64,000 bases of DNA, from the NCBI RefSeq assembly GCF_009708175.1, contig NZ_WMBB01000014.1, positions 1 to 64,000 on the forward strand, given 5' to 3'. Every line of letters starts with the position of its first letter. The first letter of the stretch is position 1. This document shows, in pieces, positions 60,332 through 64,000 of the stretch. The DNA comes from Nocardia aurantiaca. GTDB taxonomy: Bacteria; Actinomycetota; Actinomycetes; Mycobacteriales; Mycobacteriaceae. The notes beneath the pieces are model-generated. The model ran no database searches, was not told where the DNA came from, and saw only the letters and a program-made list of their open reading frames with translations. The position numbers were made by a program, and so were the translations under genes.

Positions 60332-60865
60332 TCACCGTCGGCGTCTCGACTTGCGGGCAGCGAGCGCCTCACTCCACGTCAGGGCCGGCGGCCAAGACGG
60401 GCCGTCGATGACCGGGACCTGCGGCGCGTGCCGGGCGACCGCGGCCGACAAGCGCGCACGCGATACTCGCCAGCCGCTCATGCGCCGATAGGCCCAGCGG
60501 ATGGTCCCGTCGGCGCCGGGAATCAGGTCGGGTCGGCCGGCGCCGCGCAGGATGCGGGCAGACGATTCGGGAATCGGACGTGCGGCGGGGCCGCCATGCG
60601 AAGGCTGGGTGGTGCCCCGCGCGCGTACGCCGATGCAGCGGTAGGTGGATTGGCTTCGCGGCGACGAGGTCGTCTCGGTGAACAACTCGACCGCGCAAAT
60701 TCGCGACCAGGGCACGGTCTGGGCCGGACTGGCCGCGGCCGCGCCGAAGTAGATGCCCGCGCTGTGGACGGCGAACATGATCTCGCCGCGCAGCCCATGG
60801 CGGAACGGCCACAATCCGGCGCGTACGACGTAGGCATCCGCGCCGAATGTCTCGGAGGTCGCCAT
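60332..60865 (-). CDS. Hypothetical protein
   Basis: The 177-residue protein has host-like codon use but no family that I recognise. An N-terminal beta-rich part (AYVVRAGLWPFRHGLRGEIM, GIYFGAAAASPAQTVPWSRI) resembles a PH-like barrel, and the C-terminal third is Arg-rich. It starts six bases after the stop of the small membrane protein gene, so they form an operon. Confidence 0.6.
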   Translation of the reverse strand: MATSETFGADAYVVRAGLWPFRHGLRGEIMFAVHSAGIYFGAAAASPAQTVPWSRICAVELFTETTSSPRSQSTYRCIGVRARGTTQPSHGGPAARPIPESSARILRGAGRPDLIPGADGTIRWAYRRMSGWRVSRARLSAAVARHAPQVPVIDGPSWPPALTWSEALAARKSRRRR

Positions 60866-60871
60866 CGGCGC

Positions 60872-61162
60872 TCAGCCGATCAAGCCGGCGCCATGGTGGT
60901 CGCCCCTGTCGGGGTGGCCACCATGGCGCGACGGGATGCCCGAATGTGGAGTGCCGTAGGAGATTCCGACGTCATCGACCGAGTCGCGGCCGCGTGGCCG
61001 CGAGCCGGGGTGGACGACGGCGAGGACGATCGCGCAGCCGAGCAGCAGCGCGAAGAACCCCACCACGATGACCAAGAGAATCGTCACCGGCGCAGCGTGC
61101 GCGTAGCGACCGCGCGGTGTCAATACCGCGGACCCGCCCAGTCGATGACGCATCGCCGACAC
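60872..61162 (-). CDS. Small single-span membrane protein
   Basis: The 96-residue protein has one hydrophobic helix (VTILLVIVVGFFALLLGCAI, about 26-49) and a polar His/Gly/Arg-rich tail that is probably disordered. Starts at 61162 or 61153 are possible. It precedes the hypothetical gene at 60332-60865 by six bases. It is divergent from the ArsR gene. The function is unknown. Confidence 0.5.
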   Translation of the reverse strand: MSAMRHRLGGSAVLTPRGRYAHAAPVTILLVIVVGFFALLLGCAIVLAVVHPGSRPRGRDSVDDVGISYGTPHSGIPSRHGGHPDRGDHHGAGLIG

Positions 61163-61189
61163 GCCGATACCGACAACTTCGACTTCCTT

Positions 61190-61205
61190 GACAAATTTTT
61201 TTGTC
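61190..61205. promoter_or_regulatory. GACAAA-TTTT-TTTGTC dyad upstream of the ArsR gene
   Basis: GACAAA (61190-61195) and TTTGTC (61200-61205) flank TTTT, and a longer CCGACAA (61170-61176) pairs with TTGTCGG (61201-61207). It overlaps a good -35 hexamer (TTGACA, 61188-61193). Placed 18 bases before GTG 61223, it fits an ArsR-family operator. Confidence 0.6.
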
Positions 61206-61222
61206 GGTGAGACTCTGGGGTC

Positions 61223-61840
61223 GTGCTGGACGTCGCAGTGATCGAAGAACCCGCCGCGGCCGAGGCATCCCTGGACCCGATCCGGTCCCGGATCCTCGCC
61301 GCGCTGGCCGAGCCGGGCTCGGCCGCGAAGCTGGCCGGGCGGCTGGGGCTACCGCGGCAGAAGATCAACTACCACCTCAAGGAGCTGGCGCGGCACGGGC
61401 TGGTCGAACTGGTGGAGGAACGCCGCAAGGGCAATGTCACCGAGCGGATATATCGCGCTACCGCAGCGTCTTACGTGATCTCCCCCAGCGCCATGGGTGC
61501 CGTCAGTCCGGATCCGGCGCGCTCGCCCGATCAATTGTCGGCGCGGTGGCTGCTGGCGCTGGGATCGCGCCTGGTGCAGGAGGTCGGGACGCTGTTGGCC
61601 GGGGCCGCCCGCGCGCAGCGGCGGGTCGCGAGCTTCGGTATCGACGCGCAGGTGCGGTTCGCCTCCGCGGCCGATCGTGCGGCGTTCGCCGACGAGCTGG
61701 CGCAGGCGGTGGCGACCCTCGTCGGCCACTACCACGACGAATCCGCGCCGGGCGGCCGCAATCATCGGGTGATCGTCGGCGTGCACCAGATTCCCGATCG
61801 GGCCACCGACACCGAATCCGAAGCAGGGCAGGAGCACTGA
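61223..61840 (+). CDS. ArsR-family transcriptional regulator
   Basis: The 205-residue regulator has an ArsR winged helix (LDPIRSRILAALAEPGSAAK, LAGRLGLPRQKINYHLKELA, RHGLVELVEERRKGN) and a longer C-terminal helical domain. No metal-binding Cys pair is visible, so it senses something other than metal. The GTG at 61223 is close to a strong dyad. It is followed two bases later by an SRPBCC gene, a common ArsR-AHSA1 pairing. Confidence 0.88.
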   Translation: MLDVAVIEEPAAAEASLDPIRSRILAALAEPGSAAKLAGRLGLPRQKINYHLKELARHGLVELVEERRKGNVTERIYRATAASYVISPSAMGAVSPDPARSPDQLSARWLLALGSRLVQEVGTLLAGAARAQRRVASFGIDAQVRFASAADRAAFADELAQAVATLVGHYHDESAPGGRNHRVIVGVHQIPDRATDTESEAGQEH

Positions 61841-61842
61841 TC

Positions 61843-62577
61843 ATGGGGCATCCTTTCGAGATCGAGCTGGAGGCCACGCTGCCCGCCGATCCGGAACAGG
61901 TCTGGGAGGCGATCGCGACGGGACCGGGAGTCGATTCCTGGTTCATGGGGCGCAACGAGATCCAGCCGCGTGAGGGCGGCGTCGCCGCCATGGAGACCGG
62001 GGGGCGGCGGGAAGAGGCGGTGATCACCGCGTACGAGCAGGGCAAGCGCTTCGCCACGCGCACCGAGGCCGACGAGGACGGCCGATTCATGGCCTTCGAG
62101 TACCTGATCGAGGGACGGGAGGGCGGCAGCACCGTGCTGCGCGTGGTCCACAGCGGAGTGCTCGGCGACGACTGGCAGGACGAATACGATGCCCTGCGCC
62201 GCGGCTGGCCGTTCCACCTGAACACCTTGCGTGAGTACCTGACCTACTTTCCGGGCCGGATCGGTGCACCGGTATTCGCCGTTGCGACAGGGTCATCGGG
62301 CCAGGAAGTGCGGGCCCGGCTGACCCGAGCACTGGCGCTGCCGACACCGATTGCCGTGGGCACACGCGTGCATGCCGAGCCGGCCGGTCTTCCGCCGCTG
62401 GACGGCGAGGTCACGTGGGCCGACGGGGAACGCTTCGAGATCCGCACCGCCGAGGGGCTCTACACCTTCCACCACGCACCCACCGGGCTGTCGCTGATGC
62501 TCCATCACCTCTTCGGCCCCGATACCGCCGGGGCCGAAGAGTCCTGGCAGCGGTGGCTCACCGACCTGCTCGGATGA
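61843..62577 (+). CDS. SRPBCC/AHSA1-like lipid- or ligand-binding protein
   Basis: The 244-residue protein begins FEIELEATLPADPEQVWEAI and has the START-like fold segments VDSWFMGRNEIQPREGGVAA and AFEYLIEGREGGSTVLRVVH. A second half resembles a repeated, shorter SRPBCC-type segment. It likely binds a hydrophobic ligand or acts on small molecules. It starts two bases after the ArsR stop with AGGAGC upstream, so it is co-transcribed and probably controlled by that ArsR protein. Confidence 0.82.
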   Translation: MGHPFEIELEATLPADPEQVWEAIATGPGVDSWFMGRNEIQPREGGVAAMETGGRREEAVITAYEQGKRFATRTEADEDGRFMAFEYLIEGREGGSTVLRVVHSGVLGDDWQDEYDALRRGWPFHLNTLREYLTYFPGRIGAPVFAVATGSSGQEVRARLTRALALPTPIAVGTRVHAEPAGLPPLDGEVTWADGERFEIRTAEGLYTFHHAPTGLSLMLHHLFGPDTAGAEESWQRWLTDLLG

Positions 62578-62631
62578 TCCGGCCGAGTGTGTCGAATCAT
62601 CCACCCACACAACAGATATCGAGGACACGAC

Positions 62632-63204
62632 ATGCGCACTCTGATCAGCACCGCCTTCATCTCCCTCGACGGGGTCGTGGAGGGCCCGGGCGGCGAGCCC
62701 GGCTATCGCAACTCCGGCTGGACCTTCAAGGACGTCGAGTTCGTTCCCGAGGCCTACGAGATCAAGGGCCGTGAGCAGGAGCAGTCCACAGCCCTCCTGC
62801 TGGGCCGGATCAGCTACGAGGCGTTCAGCCCGGTGTGGCCGGATATGGCGGACTTCGCCGGCTACAAGGCGATGCCGAAGTACGTCGTCTCCACCACCCT
62901 CACCGACGCCGACCTCGTGTCGAACTGGGGCGAGACCACCATCCTGCGCTCCATCGACGATGTCGCGGCGCTGAAGGAGACCGAGGGCGGCCCGATCATC
63001 ATCCACGGCAGCGCCTCCCTGAACCGCGGCCTGTCGGATGCGGGCCTGATCGACCGCTACCACCTGCTGGTCTTCCCGCTGCTGCTGGGCGCGGGCAAGC
63101 GGCTGTTCTCCGACTCGGACAAGGACGCCCAGAAGTTGAAGCTGGTCGAGTCGGCGGTGTACTCGAACGGAATCCAGAAGAACGTCTTCGACGTCGTGCG
63201 CTGA
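62632..63204 (+). CDS. RibD C-terminal/dihydrofolate reductase-fold protein
   Basis: The 190-residue protein begins MRTLISTAFISLDGVVEGPG and has ALLLGRISYEAFSPVWP and GGPIIIHGSASLNRGL. LIDRYHLLVFPLLLGAGKRL follows, which is diagnostic of RibD_C/YyaP-type DHFR-fold proteins. They bind NADPH and may reduce small molecules. It is not the folate enzyme itself. It follows the SRPBCC gene by 54 bases on the same strand and may belong to that operon. Confidence 0.85.
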   Translation: MRTLISTAFISLDGVVEGPGGEPGYRNSGWTFKDVEFVPEAYEIKGREQEQSTALLLGRISYEAFSPVWPDMADFAGYKAMPKYVVSTTLTDADLVSNWGETTILRSIDDVAALKETEGGPIIIHGSASLNRGLSDAGLIDRYHLLVFPLLLGAGKRLFSDSDKDAQKLKLVESAVYSNGIQKNVFDVVR

Positions 63205-63278
63205 TATTTCGCGCTGTTGGGACGGGATGGTCTCTGCCGCATCGATTCTCGTGCCGGGCTCCGTACTACAGTGTCGGC

Positions 63279-63716
63279 ATGGCTGAGACTCCCCGTCTAC
63301 CCGGTTTGGCTCTGGCGGATGCCGACTGGCTGGTGACGGCCGCGCTGCGCGTGGGTGCCGACGAGGGCTTTCCGCCCCTTGCGGTGGCCGTTCTCGATGT
63401 CACCGGCTCGGTAATCGTCCTGCGGCGCGCCGATGGTGGCATGCCGATGACGAGCCGGATCGCTGTGGCCAAGGCGCGCACCGCCTTGCTGACGCTGCGA
63501 CCGTCGGGTGCGGTCGAACTGCCCGCACCGATCACCAGCAGCATCCAGCATCTCTACGACGGCGACTTCGTTCCGTACGCCGGTGGTCTTCTCATCACCG
63601 AGAACGGGGTGATCCTCGGTGCGGCGGGCGCGTCCGGTGCGCATGCCAAGGAAGATGAGCGGGCAGTGCGGAGCGCCGTCGACCAGTGGCACGAATACCG
63701 TTCCGGTTCGGTCTGA
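63279..63716 (+). CDS. HbpS/GlcG-like heme-binding protein
   Basis: The 145-residue protein belongs to the HbpS/GlcG/PduO-C group: ADWLVTAALRVGADEGFPPL, VAVLDVTGSVIVLRRADGGM, SRIAVAKARTALL and GVILGAAGASGAHAKEDERA. Relatives bind heme or cobalamin. There is no signal peptide, so unlike secreted HbpS it should be cytoplasmic. It is monocistronic. Confidence 0.85.
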   Translation: MAETPRLPGLALADADWLVTAALRVGADEGFPPLAVAVLDVTGSVIVLRRADGGMPMTSRIAVAKARTALLTLRPSGAVELPAPITSSIQHLYDGDFVPYAGGLLITENGVILGAAGASGAHAKEDERAVRSAVDQWHEYRSGSV

Positions 63717-63927
63717 GGACTACTCTTGCGCATCTGGCGCAATCCCGCCGCGGGTGTCCACCGCCACATGACCAATTGTTCGCGGCCGACCGAGGTATGC
63801 GCGATCTCGCGACGACTGCGGCCCAGTGCCCCGCTACTCGGACACGACTCCTCCTTCGTGCCGGGGCAGCCTACCGACCTCGGCCTGCCGCGACACGGGA
63901 TCCACAGCCTTGGATTACTGTGGCAGC

Positions 63928-64000
63928 GTGGGCTTTACAGAATATGGGCCGGGCGACGTCGTCTACTTCCCCGAGGGGCCGTTCAGCGCAGTCTGCGCCG
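63928..64000 (+). CDS. Start of a gene cut by the window end
   Basis: From GTG 63928 the plus strand reads VGFTEYGPGDVVYFPEGPFS and runs off the window. The beginning resembles a beta-barrel or cupin-like protein. The RBS is weak and the family is unknown. The gap from 63717 to here holds no gene that I can see. Confidence 0.4.
   Translation, partial: MGFTEYGPGDVVYFPEGPFSAVCA

Overview
The window looks like a chromosomal segment of a high-GC actinomycete, most likely Nocardia or a close relative. The reasons are the strong G/C third-position codon use, many GTG starts, an actinobacterial LexA box at dinB, a DUF222/13E12 HNH protein, a DUF574-type methyltransferase, PucR and TetR regulators, a P450, and a complete latex clearing protein (Lcp, rubber oxygenase). 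No rRNA, tRNA or CRISPR array was seen. All calls come from reading the sequence. Family names rest on recognised motifs, not on database searches.

Layout. (1) 1-5.3 kb is a mobile-element graveyard. Two related, broken tyrosine recombinases flank an intact kinase-fold gene. Next to them lie a TmrB-like P-loop stub, an IS481-type transposase remnant and a serine-recombinase tail. A secreted beta-propeller-like protein sits among them. (2) 5.3-12 kb holds an unknown gene with a duplicated C-terminus, an amidohydrolase, a DUF222-HNH protein, an SDR and a Prx6-like peroxiredoxin. (3) 12.3-15.8 kb is phage-flavoured: a six-domain IPT/TIG protein faces a four-gene set that includes three small membrane proteins of the kind found in actinophage lysis regions. 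(4) 16-26.7 kb is ordinary chromosome: a VIT transporter, hydrolases, a NUDIX protein, a TetR-hydrolase-glyoxalase group, an HIBADH-like dehydrogenase, PucR and LuxR regulators, and a decayed AMP-binding enzyme.

(5) 26.9-28.2 kb encodes a phage-type endolysin with M23 and GH25 domains, alone among chromosomal genes. (6) 28-35.3 kb holds a maltokinase-cap protein, an epoxide hydrolase, a P450, a MerR regulator, an MBL hydrolase, a GNAT protein, a DUF574 methyltransferase and a lipoprotein. (7) 35.6-37.4 kb holds a long coiled-coil protein with a possible zinc knuckle. Its upstream region carries repeated CGAAAC-type half-sites and a large dyad, which suggests a plasmid- or island-type DNA-binding module. 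(8) 37.4-45.3 kb holds an esterase-GGDEF pair, a large ATP-binding LuxR regulator, and a TetR/sterol-desaturase divergent pair with a shared dyad.

(9) 45.7-49.6 kb is the lcp locus: a near-perfect 33-bp palindrome sits just upstream of lcp. A decayed flavinylation set follows (apbE with an in-frame amber codon, then a stub of a ferric-reductase-like membrane protein), and then a TetR regulator. (10) 49.8-64 kb holds a serine hydrolase, a GT39-type glycosyltransferase, dinB with its SOS box, a HugZ-like protein, a class II glutamine amidotransferase, a second epoxide hydrolase, an intact tyrosine recombinase, an NDH-2-like oxidoreductase, an ArsR/SRPBCC pair, a RibD-C protein, an HbpS-like protein and the start of a further gene.

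The best candidates for new biology are the lcp palindrome with its possible divergent micro-ORF, the coiled-coil/CGAAAC-repeat module, and the separated phage-lysis genes beside the triplet-duplicated IPT protein.
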